Source: Rheinheimera sp.
GTDB taxonomy: Bacteria > Pseudomonadota > Gammaproteobacteria > Enterobacterales > Alteromonadaceae
Assembly (NCBI GenBank): GCA_003482455.1
Contig: DMYW01000049.1
Location: 1 to 43,908, forward strand
Direction: 5' to 3'
Length of the DNA: 43,908 bases
Shown piece after piece: positions 32,632 through 40,722 of the stretch; positions within the stretch are counted from its first letter, which is position 1, and every line of letters begins with the position of its first letter. The notes beneath the pieces are model-generated. The model did not search any database, was not told the origin of the DNA, and saw only the letters and a program-made list of their open reading frames with translations. Both the position numbers and the translations under genes were made by a program.

Positions 32632-33339
32632 TTATTGTTCGTGGAAAAACGATTCGAGATCTTGACCGGTTAACTTGGGAATGCGGCTAAACACAAACCA
32701 GACAGCGCCCATCATCAGCAGCGTGGATGGAATGGCGATCACTGGATAACTAAGCGCTGTCATTCGACCTAATTCTTCATTGTAAGCAGGCGTCCCTGGG
32801 TCACTGACTAACACCCATTTAGCGAGCAAGTAATTTAACGTCGACGAGAAGAAAAACGACGCGGCAATAATTTTATTCGCCACATCCAAGGTTTTTTCAT
32901 ACGCCTGTTCTTGCTGGCGCTCCGCCAGTTTTTCTTGCAGCAACGGCAAATTCAGCAGCTGCATATTGTTCAAAATGGTTTTCACCAGCGGGAACCGCGT
33001 ACTGCCGCTAAACAGCACCAACACGCCGATAATGCCTGGCACAGCGGCTTCTTTGATGGCGATGTACGCCGGTGGTAACTGCAATAGACTCATGCCGCCG
33101 GTCAGCAACACGCTGATGATGCCGACAATTGAAAAAAAGTTCAGTTTGCCGGACTTCATCAACTCCCACACGCCAAAACCGATTGGGAAAATCAACGCAC
33201 AGACCAAGCCCCAGACAGGACCCAAATACTGTTCTGTCGATAACTTCGTCAGGATTAATACCGGGATCACTATGTTGAAAGCGAGGTTGGCAAGTAAACC
33301 CTTGCCGGAATTTTGCGGGGGAGTAGCAGTGTTGCTCAT
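32632..33339 (-). CDS. VC0807-type multi-pass membrane protein
   Basis: A 235-residue integral membrane protein with six predicted helices: about residues 15-31, 40-60, 69-86, 93-111, 158-174 and 198-220. Characteristic stretches are LLANLAFNIVIPVLILTKLS, YLGPVWGL and LNYLLAKWVLVSDPGTPAYN. It resembles the family named after Vibrio cholerae VC0807, whose function is not known; this resemblance is from memory. It lies convergent with the solute-binding protein and divergent from the Sel1-like gene. Confidence 0.72.
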   Translation of the reverse strand: MSNTATPPQNSGKGLLANLAFNIVIPVLILTKLSTEQYLGPVWGLVCALIFPIGFGVWELMKSGKLNFFSIVGIISVLLTGGMSLLQLPPAYIAIKEAAVPGIIGVLVLFSGSTRFPLVKTILNNMQLLNLPLLQEKLAERQQEQAYEKTLDVANKIIAASFFFSSTLNYLLAKWVLVSDPGTPAYNEELGRMTALSYPVIAIPSTLLMMGAVWFVFSRIPKLTGQDLESFFHEQ

Positions 33340-33498
33340 GAATAGATTCCAACGTCAAGAATGAGGCTGTTTTACCACAGAGCAAGCATCTGTACCAATT
33401 CTGTTGTTACGTCTTGCAACAATTCTACACAGACGAGAAACCATTCGCGTCTTGTAAACAACTAAAGTAAAGCCATGCGAAGACAAAGGAGCGCGAAA

Positions 33499-34071
33499 AT
33501 GAACGTCTTAACCACTTTAGTAGCTGCAGGTATGGTGTTAGTTGCAGGGATGGGCCACAGCGTTGCAGCGGATGCGACGGCAAAACCACAAGGCACCGAG
33601 CGGACTATGCTGGCGTCCGCCTATGACAACAAATACGCCGATGGTGTCCGCCTGTCCCAACAAAGAACCAGCGGTAAAGCCTTCCCGATCATGCTGGAAT
33701 ACGCCAAATACGGTGAGAAAAACGCCCAATATTTAGTCGGAACTTATTATTTAGCCGGCATTGGCACTGAAGCCAATCCGATGGAAGGTTTGATTTGGTT
33801 AGGTGTGGCGCTGGAGCAAAAAATCCCGGATTGGCAGCGTCGTTTTGATACCTTAACCGCCAATTTAACTGCCGAACAAAAAACGCTGTTAGCGCAAAAA
33901 ACCGCCGAACGCATCGCGCTTTATGGGGTTGAAGCACAGCACATGCGTTGCAACTTAGAAAAACGTGATATTCGCTCCAATACGTTGCAATACAAATGCA
34001 AAAAAGTCCGTGATGGCTCGAATCGCGTGACTATCACTGAATACCCAGAGCTAGCCGCCAACGCTAGCTGA
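33499..34071 (+). CDS. Exported Sel1-like repeat protein
   Basis: A 190-residue protein with a signal peptide (MNVLTTLVAAGMVLVAGMGH, cut near VAA). One clear Sel1/TPR-like repeat lies at about residues 70-105 (NAQYLVGTYYLAGIGTEANP then GLIWLGVAL). A Gln/Lys-rich helix and a C-terminal domain with two cysteines (RCNLEKRD and YKCKKVRD) follow. Sel1 repeats mediate protein contacts; a specific role cannot be read. The start at 33499 follows AGGAG seven bases ahead; the frame is open eight codons further upstream. A strong terminator follows. Confidence 0.75.
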   Translation: MNVLTTLVAAGMVLVAGMGHSVAADATAKPQGTERTMLASAYDNKYADGVRLSQQRTSGKAFPIMLEYAKYGEKNAQYLVGTYYLAGIGTEANPMEGLIWLGVALEQKIPDWQRRFDTLTANLTAEQKTLLAQKTAERIALYGVEAQHMRCNLEKRDIRSNTLQYKCKKVRDGSNRVTITEYPELAANAS

Positions 34072-34098
34072 TCTATTTGCGATTCCGCTCGCACCGTT

Positions 34099-34127
34099 AG
34101 CGCTGCTTTGAAGCAGCGCTTTTTTTT
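34099..34127 (+). terminator. Intrinsic terminator of the Sel1-like gene
   Basis: AGCGCTGCT, loop TTGA, AGCAGCGCT (34099-34120) followed by seven more T residues: a nine-pair perfect stem with T-run. Confidence 0.93.
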
Positions 34128-34159
34128 GCCGAAAATTTACGCAGACGGCTTGCGTAATC

Positions 34160-34236
34160 ATACTGTGTCACGTACAGTATTTACTGTGTATCACACAGTG
34201 TGTCGTGCACAGTATTAGATACCCAGTATGTGATAC
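34160..34236. promoter_or_regulatory. Operator cluster upstream of the padR gene
   Basis: Several overlapping inverted repeats. ATACTGT (34160-34166) pairs with ACAGTAT (34174-34180), spacer seven. ACTGTGT (34183-34189) pairs with ACACAGT (34193-34199), spacer three. GTATCACA (34188-34195) pairs with TGTGATAC (34229-34236). ACAGTAT recurs at 34209-34215, and CCAGTAT at 34223-34229. The cluster ends about 70 bases before the PadR ATG and is the obvious candidate for autoregulation by PadR. Confidence 0.65.
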
Positions 34237-34308
34237 CAAAAATGTTGCGGTAGACGTTTGATCGGTAAAACGTCGACGTAACAAGTCAAAGGACGTGGAG
34301 GACATCCG

Positions 34309-34641
34309 ATGGATGATCGGTTGGACAAACTGAAACTAGAGCTGCGACGGGGCAGTTTGGTGCTGGCGGTACTCGCCTCGCTGAAAACCCGGCACTACGG
34401 CTATTCCTTGCGTCGGCATTTGGCCGATGCAGGCATTGACATTGATGAAGGCACTTTATACCCGCTAGTGCGCCGCTTAGCTGATCAAGGTCTGCTGGAC
34501 AGCCAATGGGAACAAGCGGAAGGCCGGGAACGCCGGTATTACCTGTTATCGAGTGAAGGTGAGACTTTACTCAACCAACTCAGCCAAGAATGGCAGGCGA
34601 TGCAACAAAGCTTGGCGTCGATTTTGGAGATCAACCGATGA
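34309..34641 (+). CDS. PadR family transcriptional regulator
   Basis: A 110-residue winged-helix repressor of the short PadR-s2 type. Key segments are LRRGSLVLAVLASLKTRHYG, YSLRRHLADAGIDIDEGTLY, PLVRRLADQGLL and the wing GRERRYYLLSSEGE. A C-terminal dimerisation helix ends the chain. The ATG follows GGAGG seven bases ahead. It overlaps the following HAAS-type membrane gene by ATGA, a common pairing where PadR and its membrane partner are co-expressed. The ligand is unknown. Confidence 0.93.
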   Translation: MDDRLDKLKLELRRGSLVLAVLASLKTRHYGYSLRRHLADAGIDIDEGTLYPLVRRLADQGLLDSQWEQAEGRERRYYLLSSEGETLLNQLSQEWQAMQQSLASILEINR

Positions 34642-35597
34642 AAGCGTTAGACGTGTATATCAATGCGATCGCGGCAGAATTGCCCGTCGATAAACAAACA
34701 GAGATTTGCCGAGAAATTCGCGCAACCTTGCTTGATGAATTAGACGCCAAGCGCGAACAACTAGGGCATGCGCTTGCTGATAACGATGTTGCGGCGCTGC
34801 TGCAAAGTTGGGGGCATCCGGTGCAAGTCGCTCAGCGCTACCATACCGAACCTGCGCTGATTGCCAGTGAAGATATGCCGCTGTTTCGCACTGTCTTAAC
34901 CTATGGCGCAGCGCTGCTGGCAGCGTTGGCGGTGTTAAAAAGCTTGTCCGGACTGGTCAGCGCCCAATCGATTAATCCGCTGCAATTGCTGATGCACCTC
35001 GGTTTTGCTTTTGTTGATATGTTCAGCACTTTTTTGCTGGCGACCATCGCTGCGTTTTACCTACTTGGGCGCAGCGGCGAGTTACAAAAATGGCGGCTTC
35101 GCCCATGGACGCTGGCGGATTTGCCGCAGTTACCGCAAGCGCGTCTACAACTATCAGACACAGTCAGTGACTTGGTCAGTGGCTTGTTTTTACTGCTGTT
35201 GTTGTGGACCAGTCTGTGGATGTCAGCCGAGCGCGCCGCTGCATTGCCCTTGCAACTGAACCCAGATGTCGGCTACTTGCGTTACCTGTTAACCGCATTG
35301 GGCGTGTGGACTGTACTATCCGCGAGTTATCGCCTGACGCGCCGGCACTGGACCTTAAACATGTTGCGTTGGCTGGTCGCTGAATTGACAGCGTATTTGC
35401 TGGTCGTGATCTGGATGGGCTTGCAATGGCCGGTGTTGCAGTGGGCGGCTGTACAAACCGATGGATGGCAATACTTACCGCTACACGGCATCGAACGCGG
35501 TACTGTGGTCGTAACGGCGTTGGTGGTGGCGTGGCAACTTTGGATCCATGCGCGACTGTATCGTCAGCTGCAGGCGACAGATCAAAGCAACTCATGA
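34638..35597 (+). CDS. HAAS-type membrane protein paired with PadR
   Basis: A 319-residue protein. Its N-terminal ~70 residues (VYINAIAAELPVDKQTEICR to WGHPVQVAQRY) form the helical HAAS-like domain commonly found next to PadR regulators. Six to seven hydrophobic segments follow (about residues 88-110, 118-145, 175-198, 213-232, 245-268 and 284-303). The ATG overlaps the PadR stop. It probably works with PadR as a membrane signalling or stress module, an inference from linkage. The frame is open to 34590 inside padR, which is rejected as the start. Confidence 0.8.
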   Translation: MKALDVYINAIAAELPVDKQTEICREIRATLLDELDAKREQLGHALADNDVAALLQSWGHPVQVAQRYHTEPALIASEDMPLFRTVLTYGAALLAALAVLKSLSGLVSAQSINPLQLLMHLGFAFVDMFSTFLLATIAAFYLLGRSGELQKWRLRPWTLADLPQLPQARLQLSDTVSDLVSGLFLLLLLWTSLWMSAERAAALPLQLNPDVGYLRYLLTALGVWTVLSASYRLTRRHWTLNMLRWLVAELTAYLLVVIWMGLQWPVLQWAAVQTDGWQYLPLHGIERGTVVVTALVVAWQLWIHARLYRQLQATDQSNS

Positions 35598-35946
35598 CAT
35601 TGGACTGGCCAGCGTGGTGACTTGCGCTGGCCGCAAATGTTCAGCTTGTCGAGGACCAGCAAGCAAGGGCTGCGGTCAGGCGGATAAACCGAGCTGGCGC
35701 AATGCCAGTGATGATGTCGGACTGCCGAATAAGTAACTGTTTTATGAAAGGTTTTCCACGAGTTAACCATAGAGCTGTAAAGAAGAACTATTATCAATTT
35801 CAATTGATTGATTTTATTCAGGTTTTTAACCTTTTTCCTGCTCGCTTTTTCAAACAAAGCTCTCTACACTGCAAACACTATTGCTGAAAGCCGCCGCTGA
35901 TGACCCCCCTTTTCGTCAGCGCCCACGACGACACAAGGTGACCGCT
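35598..35946. other. 349-base gene-free stretch before the bacterioferritin genes
   Basis: No credible gene. A small hairpin CTGGC/GCCAG (35694-35708) lies early. The second half is strongly AT-rich and carries a Fur-like sequence at 35782-35796 and an ATCAAT/ATTGAT palindrome (35794-35809), a fitting regulatory region for iron-storage genes. No clean -35/-10 pair stands out. Confidence 0.5.
35782..35796. promoter_or_regulatory. Possible Fur box upstream of bfr genes
   Basis: On the minus strand the sequence reads TGATAATAGTTCTTC, a perfect left half (TGATAAT-A) of the 7-1-7 Fur consensus with a degraded right half; about ten of 14 informative positions agree. It lies about 150 bases before the first bacterioferritin gene. 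Confidence 0.35.
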
Positions 35947-36420
35947 ATGCAAGGTGATGCAGCCGTTTTACAGGCACTGAATGAAGTGCTGACCTCTGAA
36001 TTAACTTCGATCAACCAGTATTTTTTGCACGCCCGGATTTATAAAAACTGGGGTTTTAGTGAGCTGAATAATGTCTGCTACAAAAAGTCGATCCGGGACA
36101 TGAAACAAGCTGACGAACTGATCGAACGTATTTTGTTCCTCGAAGGCTTACCGAATTTACAAGCGCTCGGCCGCTTGCGTATCGGCGAAGATACCGTTGA
36201 GATGCTGCAATGCGATTTGGAGTTTGAGTTAGAGCAGCTGCCCGTGCTCAAAGCGGCGATTGCCTTGTGCGAGCAAAAACAGGACTACGTCAGCCGCGAA
36301 ATTTTGCAAGAGATCCTCGAGCACGAAGAAGAACACATCGATTGGATCAATGCGCAGCAGTATCAAATTGGCGCTATGGGTATCGAAAATTACCTGCAAA
36401 GCAAACTAGGTGGAGAGTAA
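35947..36420 (+). CDS. bfr: Bacterioferritin, haem-binding subunit
   Basis: A 157-residue four-helix ferritin subunit beginning MQGDAAVLQALNEVLTSEL. Met52, the axial haem ligand of bacterioferritin, is present. Of the six ferroxidase ligands Glu18, Glu94, Glu127 and His130 are kept, but position 51 is Asp and position 54 is Gln instead of Glu and His (SIRDMKQAD). It therefore probably binds haem but oxidises iron poorly. The frame is open to 35881; the ATG at 35947 behind AAGGTG matches the family. The second subunit gene begins three bases after its stop and has the opposite losses. Confidence 0.95.
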   Translation: MQGDAAVLQALNEVLTSELTSINQYFLHARIYKNWGFSELNNVCYKKSIRDMKQADELIERILFLEGLPNLQALGRLRIGEDTVEMLQCDLEFELEQLPVLKAAIALCEQKQDYVSREILQEILEHEEEHIDWINAQQYQIGAMGIENYLQSKLGGE

Positions 36421-36422
36421 GC

Positions 36423-36890
36423 ATGCAAAGCAATCAAAAGATCATCGACGCGTTAAATGTGCTGCTCGCCAATGAATTAAGTGCAATGGATCAGTATTTT
36501 ATCCATTCACGCATGTATCTCGATTGGGGGCTGCGTAAGTTGTACGAGCGCATCGACCATGAGGTCACTGACGAAAAAGCCCATGCCTCGGCCATTATCG
36601 AGCGCATCCTGTTTCTTGAGGGCACGCCCAACATGAGTCAGCGCGATGCATTGCAAATTGGCCACGATGTGCCGACTATGCTGCAAAATGACTTAAACGT
36701 GGAATACAGCGTCGGTAAATTACTCAAGCAAACCATGGCGTTATGTGAACAAGAGCAAGATTACGTCACCCGCGCCATGTTGCAGCAATTGCTTGATGAC
36801 ACCGAAAATGACCACGCGCATTGGTTAGAACAGCAATTGCGGCATATCAAGTTGCTCGGCCTGCCAAACTACCTGCAAGCGCAGTTGTAA
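36423..36890 (+). CDS. bfr: Bacterioferritin, ferroxidase subunit
   Basis: A 155-residue subunit beginning MQSNQKIIDALNVLLANEL. All six ferroxidase ligands are visible: Glu18, Glu51, His54 (TDEKAHAS), Glu94, Glu127 and His130 (TENDHAHW). Position 52 is Lys, so the axial haem methionine is missing. It is the complement of the preceding gene, and the two are expected to form a mixed 24-mer that stores iron as in two-subunit bacterioferritins of Neisseria and some pseudomonads. GGAGA in the end of the first gene is its ribosome-binding site. Confidence 0.95.
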   Translation: MQSNQKIIDALNVLLANELSAMDQYFIHSRMYLDWGLRKLYERIDHEVTDEKAHASAIIERILFLEGTPNMSQRDALQIGHDVPTMLQNDLNVEYSVGKLLKQTMALCEQEQDYVTRAMLQQLLDDTENDHAHWLEQQLRHIKLLGLPNYLQAQL

Positions 36891-37147
36891 CCTTCGAGGG
36901 CCGCGGCTGGGTTTGTCCGTTAACTTAGCCGCTGCCCGCAGCATTTTTCGGCGAAACATTCCTGCCAGCCACGTGCAAACAAGCGGTCGACATGGGCAAA
37001 GCAGACGCCTGTTCAGACCAGTCGGCTTTGTAATAACCGGCCATGTACAACGTCGTTTGGCTAGTTTTTGCGCAGTGAAGTGGTTGAATATCCAAATAAA
37101 CTTTGCCAAACTGGCTGCGCTGCACCCCTAGTGCACGCGTCAATCAA

Positions 37148-37221
37148 GCGGGCGTCGTATAATGGTAATACCCTAGCTTCCCAAGCTAGAGCCGTGGGTT
37201 CGATTCCCATCGCCCGCTCCA
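37148..37221 (+). tRNA. tRNA-Gly (anticodon CCC)
   Basis: A 74-base cloverleaf with encoded CCA. The acceptor stem is GCGGGCG (37148-37154) with CGCCCGC (37211-37217). The anticodon stem CTAGC/GCTAG encloses the loop TTCCCAA, giving anticodon CCC. The T-arm has GTGGG, GTTCGATT-type loop and CCCAT. U-rich sequence follows directly. It reads GGG codons and stands alone, with no neighbouring tRNA gene. Confidence 0.96.
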
Positions 37222-37273
37222 ATTTTTCTGCCGTGTCGTTTCGTTTAGCCGTGTCCGCTCAATGAGGTTTGTA

Positions 37274-38161
37274 ATGTCCACTCAACCTGATGCCTTTTGG
37301 CTGCAAACCCTTGCTCATCGTCGCGCACATGGCGTGATGGCTGATTTACCCGCTGCTGTCGGACGTCCGCAAAGTAGCGACGAAGCTTTTGCGCTACAGC
37401 AACAATTTGCTGCGGGCTACGGTGAGGTGATTGGCTGGAAATGCGGTGTGCCGGGGCTTACCGACGCGGGTCTGCCGAAGTGGGTGGTGGCACCTTTGTA
37501 TCAGCGTGAATTGCAACAAGGGGCGGAATGCGCTTTGTGGCCGTCGGTCAAAGGCCTGGCGCGGGTTGAACCTGAATATGCGTATCCGCTGCTGGCGGAT
37601 CTGCCGGCGTTCACTGCGCTATCACATGCCGATGCACCTGTGTCTGCAGATCTATCTACTGATAAAGATCAAAGTGACGAGCACAGTTTCGATCATAGTG
37701 CCGAGCACAGTGTCGATCAAAGCGCCGACTTGAGCCATGCCGCCATTGATGCGTTGCTGGGCACACCCAAGTTGGCGTTTGAACTGATCCAAAGCCGTTT
37801 TGCGGCGGACGCTGGTGCGCAGTTTTTTGACCAGCTGGCGGATGGTTTGTTTAACCAAGGTGTGTGGCTGGGGCCAACACTTTCGCAAGGCGAGCATGCC
37901 GAGTTTCCGTTAACTGTGATGATAACAGACCAACCCCCACAGCAGCTGGCTGCGCGTCATCCCAATCTAGCCCCTCGTTTACCTATCTACTGGCTGGTGA
38001 ACTTTTTGCGCCGGCACGGTGTGGCGCTCAAGGCTGGGCAGCATCTGATCACCGGCTCCTTTGCCGGCGTGATTGAACTGCCGTTTAACCATGGCGTGCA
38101 GTGGCAATTTGGCAGTGAACCGGCGTTTTCGCTGGTTTATCGCAACAAAGCCGAACTTTAA
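37274..38161 (+). CDS. 2-keto-4-pentenoate hydratase/decarboxylase family enzyme
   Basis: A 295-residue protein of the MhpD/DmpH branch of the fumarylacetoacetate hydrolase superfamily. It shows SSDEAFALQQQFAAGYGEVI-type N-terminus, WKCGVPG, RVEPEYAYPL with the conserved metal-binding Glu residues, and a C-terminal GQHLITGSFAGVIELP. Such enzymes hydrate 2-hydroxypentadienoate or decarboxylate 4-oxalocrotonate in aromatic breakdown, but no pathway partners lie nearby, so the substrate is unknown. An insertion of about 35 residues rich in Ser/Asp/His (about 122-156) splits the domain and consists of tandem repeats. The ATG at 37274 follows GAGG; 37262 is less likely. Confidence 0.82.
   Translation: MSTQPDAFWLQTLAHRRAHGVMADLPAAVGRPQSSDEAFALQQQFAAGYGEVIGWKCGVPGLTDAGLPKWVVAPLYQRELQQGAECALWPSVKGLARVEPEYAYPLLADLPAFTALSHADAPVSADLSTDKDQSDEHSFDHSAEHSVDQSADLSHAAIDALLGTPKLAFELIQSRFAADAGAQFFDQLADGLFNQGVWLGPTLSQGEHAEFPLTVMITDQPPQQLAARHPNLAPRLPIYWLVNFLRRHGVALKAGQHLITGSFAGVIELPFNHGVQWQFGSEPAFSLVYRNKAEL
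37667..37738 (+). repeat. Three 24-base tandem repeats inside the hydratase gene
   Basis: Units at 37667-37690, 37691-37714 and 37715-37738 each begin GATCA and encode eight residues: DQSDEHSF, DHSAEHSV and DQSADLSH. The first two differ at four bases; the third diverges in its second half. They form the core of the acidic insertion in the enzyme. Confidence 0.8.
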
Positions 38162-38275
38162 TTGCGGACTTTGACTCAGAATTACTTGATACTAGCGGGC
38201 TGCTCGATGAGCGGCACTGCTTGCGACGTCACTTGAACCCGGTGACGAGTTGGTTGACATTTTCATGGAGGGTCC

Positions 38276-39613
38276 ATGCTGCAATTTCCTACTGAACTAC
38301 CCAGTTTGACGCCGATGTTGGCTTTTGGCGTGTTATTGATCACCGGCGCGCTCGGTGGTTTTTTTGCTCATAAACTACGTTATTTGCCGTCGATCACCGG
38401 TTTTATGCTGGCGGGCTATTTGATAGGCCCTGGCGGCTCAGGCTTGTTGCAAGCAAACGCGCTCACCGAAGCCAAAGTGTTGGTGGATATCGCACTAGCG
38501 TTAATTTTGTATCGCTTGGGCACCTCGCTGGATTGGCGGTTATTGCGCGCGCAGCCACGAATGTTGTGGAGTTCGTTTGCCGAGAGTGTCAGTAGTTTTT
38601 TAGCGATCTTCGCCTTATTGTACAGCTTTGAATTGGCACCGCTGTTGTCTGCGTTGATTGCGGCGATTTTAGTGTCATCGTCACCGGCGGTGTTATTGCA
38701 CGTGGCGCACGAAACGGGAGCCAAGGGGCCTGTCACTGAATCGGCGAAAATTTTGGTCGGCCTGAACAACTTGTGGTCCTATGGCGCTTTTATCGCGTTA
38801 ACGCCTTGGTTGCTGCAAGGTCAAGATCTGACGGGCTGGCAGTTATGGGCGCAACCTTTGTATTTGCTGTTGGGATCTGTGCTGTTGGGCGTATCACTGG
38901 GGGCTTTGTTGCATGAAGTCTGTTTGCGCACGCAACAGGCGCCTCAATATCAGCTGGCGCTGGTGATCGGCTGTATTTTGCTGGCGTTGAGCTTGTCACG
39001 ACAGTTGCAGCTATCCACCTTGTTAACGCCGTTGCTGGTGGGCATCACAGTGCGCTCGCTCGAACGCCAACATCCGGTGTCGAACCTTAATTTTGGTGCG
39101 GCCTTTGAGCTGTTTTTTATCGTGTTGTTTGTGTATGCCGGTGCGAATTTGCACTTGCATGAACTGTGGCAAAGTGCCGGCATTATCGTTGCTTTGGTGG
39201 TCTTGCGCACCCTTATGAAATGGTTGTCGTTGTTGGCGTGGCCGGTGGTGGCATCACAGCCTTGGCGCTCGCGCCGCGCTCAAGGCTTGATGTTAATGCC
39301 GATGGCTGGTTTGGCGATTGGGTTGGTCAACGCCAGCACCAGCATAGCGCCGCAATATGCCGCGACTGTGAGTGCGCTCGTGCTCGGCGCTATCACTTTA
39401 TTTGAGACGTTAGGGCCACCAGTGGTCGCGTGGGCGTTTTATCATTGTGGTGAAGCGGGCAAAGACGCACCAAACGAACAAAGTGTGGTCAAGCGCACCG
39501 CGACCACTACGGTGCGCTGGCAAGGCATGCCAGTCGATTCTGCCGTGTGGCCTTTACCCGAAACGCCCATTGAGCAGCAAGCCATACAGCAAACCCGCCC
39601 AACCGACGACTAA
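38276..39613 (+). CDS. CPA2-type cation:proton antiporter
   Basis: A 445-residue integral membrane protein with about 12 helices. Stretches such as KLRYLPSITGFMLAGYLIGP, ALALILYRLGTSLDW, IAAILVSSSPAVLLHVAHE and FFIVLFVYAGANLHLHELW are characteristic of Na+/H+ or K+/H+ exchangers of the CPA2 (Kef/NapA-like) family. The usual double-Asp ion site of NapA is replaced here around SSSPAVLLH. No TrkA-N domain follows; the tail is short and cytoplasmic. The 3' end overlaps the convergent sigma-factor gene by 60 bases. The ion is unknown. Confidence 0.8.
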   Translation: MLQFPTELPSLTPMLAFGVLLITGALGGFFAHKLRYLPSITGFMLAGYLIGPGGSGLLQANALTEAKVLVDIALALILYRLGTSLDWRLLRAQPRMLWSSFAESVSSFLAIFALLYSFELAPLLSALIAAILVSSSPAVLLHVAHETGAKGPVTESAKILVGLNNLWSYGAFIALTPWLLQGQDLTGWQLWAQPLYLLLGSVLLGVSLGALLHEVCLRTQQAPQYQLALVIGCILLALSLSRQLQLSTLLTPLLVGITVRSLERQHPVSNLNFGAAFELFFIVLFVYAGANLHLHELWQSAGIIVALVVLRTLMKWLSLLAWPVVASQPWRSRRAQGLMLMPMAGLAIGLVNASTSIAPQYAATVSALVLGAITLFETLGPPVVAWAFYHCGEAGKDAPNEQSVVKRTATTTVRWQGMPVDSAVWPLPETPIEQQAIQQTRPTDD

Positions 39614-40705
39614 GCCGCCAAACAACCCGAGCCAGCAATGGATGCGATCTCGTCGTTGTTGGGTTTGCGCGGCGACCGGGTCACGCTCGCGTTCACGTTG
39701 ACGTTGCGGCGCCAACAACTGCCGCAGCTGCAGTTGATGCAGGGTTAAATGCAGACTCAACAAAGCAAATGTCACCACAGGGCCGAGCCAGCCGTCGGTG
39801 AGTTCATAGGCACCCACCCAAGCGATCCCCAAACCGCCCATCATCCACAGGCTACGCCGGCGAAATTGACGCAACGTGTGTTGCAATTCAGGTGTATCGG
39901 CAGCGCGGATCACCGGCTGCATGCCATAAAATACGGCGGCCAGCGCCAGCAAGGCGCCTGCAGCAGCGCCGCCGAGCAGCGCCAGTACGGAAGGGCCAGT
40001 GGCTTTGCTGCTGCCGGCCACAGTGTTGGCTGCGATCGCACTGCTGGTTAGCGCAGCGGCGGGTTGACTGACACCGGCAAGCGCCAGCGCCACGGCCGAA
40101 CTAAAGCCAACGCCAGGCGCAGTCGCCAAGGCAAGTTGCCCATACCGGCTTAACCACTGCGTTTTTAGCGATTCGCGAATACGCTGCAATTTTTTGCGCA
40201 CATTGGCTTCACTCAAACCCAGTAGCGCTGCGACTTGTTGGCTATTTTGTTCTTCACGATAAAACAGCAGCACCAAGTCGCGGCTGTCTGCCGGTAGCGC
40301 ATCTAAAAATTGCCGTAATAGCTGTGATTGTTGTTCACGGCCATGCCATGCTTCCGGGTTGGCATCTGGGTCGACGAATTCGGCTAAGAGTTCCTCGGCG
40401 TCATCGCCACCGATCCGCTGCTTGAGTTTGTGATCGCGCAGGTAATTCAGCGCTCGTGAACGTGTCAGCTGGCGCAGCCAAGGCAAAAAACTACTGGGTT
40501 CGCGCAGTTCGTGCAGGTGCTGCCAGACGTAGATAAATACTTGTTGCGTGATTTCTTCGCTGGCATCGACGTCACGCACGATCGACAGCGCGATACTGCT
40601 GACCAGCTGCTGGCACCGTTGCACCAGCGCGGTAAATGCCGGCACTTGGCCCTGCTGCGCATCACACACCTGTGTCAGTAATTGTTGTTCAATCGTGCTT
40701 AGCAT
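39554..40705 (-). CDS. ECF-type sigma factor with C-terminal membrane domain
   Basis: A 383-residue protein. Region 2 (about residues 20-90) holds VRDVDASEEITQQVFIYVWQ and LPWLRQLTRSRALNYLRDHK. Region 4 (about 133-185) holds LPADSRDLVLLFYREEQNSQ and VAALLGLSEANVRKKLQRIR. These mark a sigma-70 family ECF factor. Unusually, about 190 more residues follow with four or five hydrophobic helices (LGGAAAGALLALAAVFYG, WMMGGLGIAWVGAYEL, LGLFGGLVVGWAGLLYGLL). It would be tethered to the membrane, perhaps with its own built-in regulator, as no anti-sigma gene is adjacent. It has a good sigma-70 promoter and is divergent from a beta-lactamase. Confidence 0.85.
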   Translation of the reverse strand: MLSTIEQQLLTQVCDAQQGQVPAFTALVQRCQQLVSSIALSIVRDVDASEEITQQVFIYVWQHLHELREPSSFLPWLRQLTRSRALNYLRDHKLKQRIGGDDAEELLAEFVDPDANPEAWHGREQQSQLLRQFLDALPADSRDLVLLFYREEQNSQQVAALLGLSEANVRKKLQRIRESLKTQWLSRYGQLALATAPGVGFSSAVALALAGVSQPAAALTSSAIAANTVAGSSKATGPSVLALLGGAAAGALLALAAVFYGMQPVIRAADTPELQHTLRQFRRRSLWMMGGLGIAWVGAYELTDGWLGPVVTFALLSLHLTLHQLQLRQLLAPQRQRERERDPVAAQTQQRRDRIHCWLGLFGGLVVGWAGLLYGLLLNGRFG

Positions 40706-40722
40706 AAGTCCTCCGCTGCTTG

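Noticed and set aside
37667..37738. A CRISPR-like repeat array
   Set aside because: The 24-base units are contiguous with no spacers and are in frame inside a coding sequence, so it is a coding tandem repeat.
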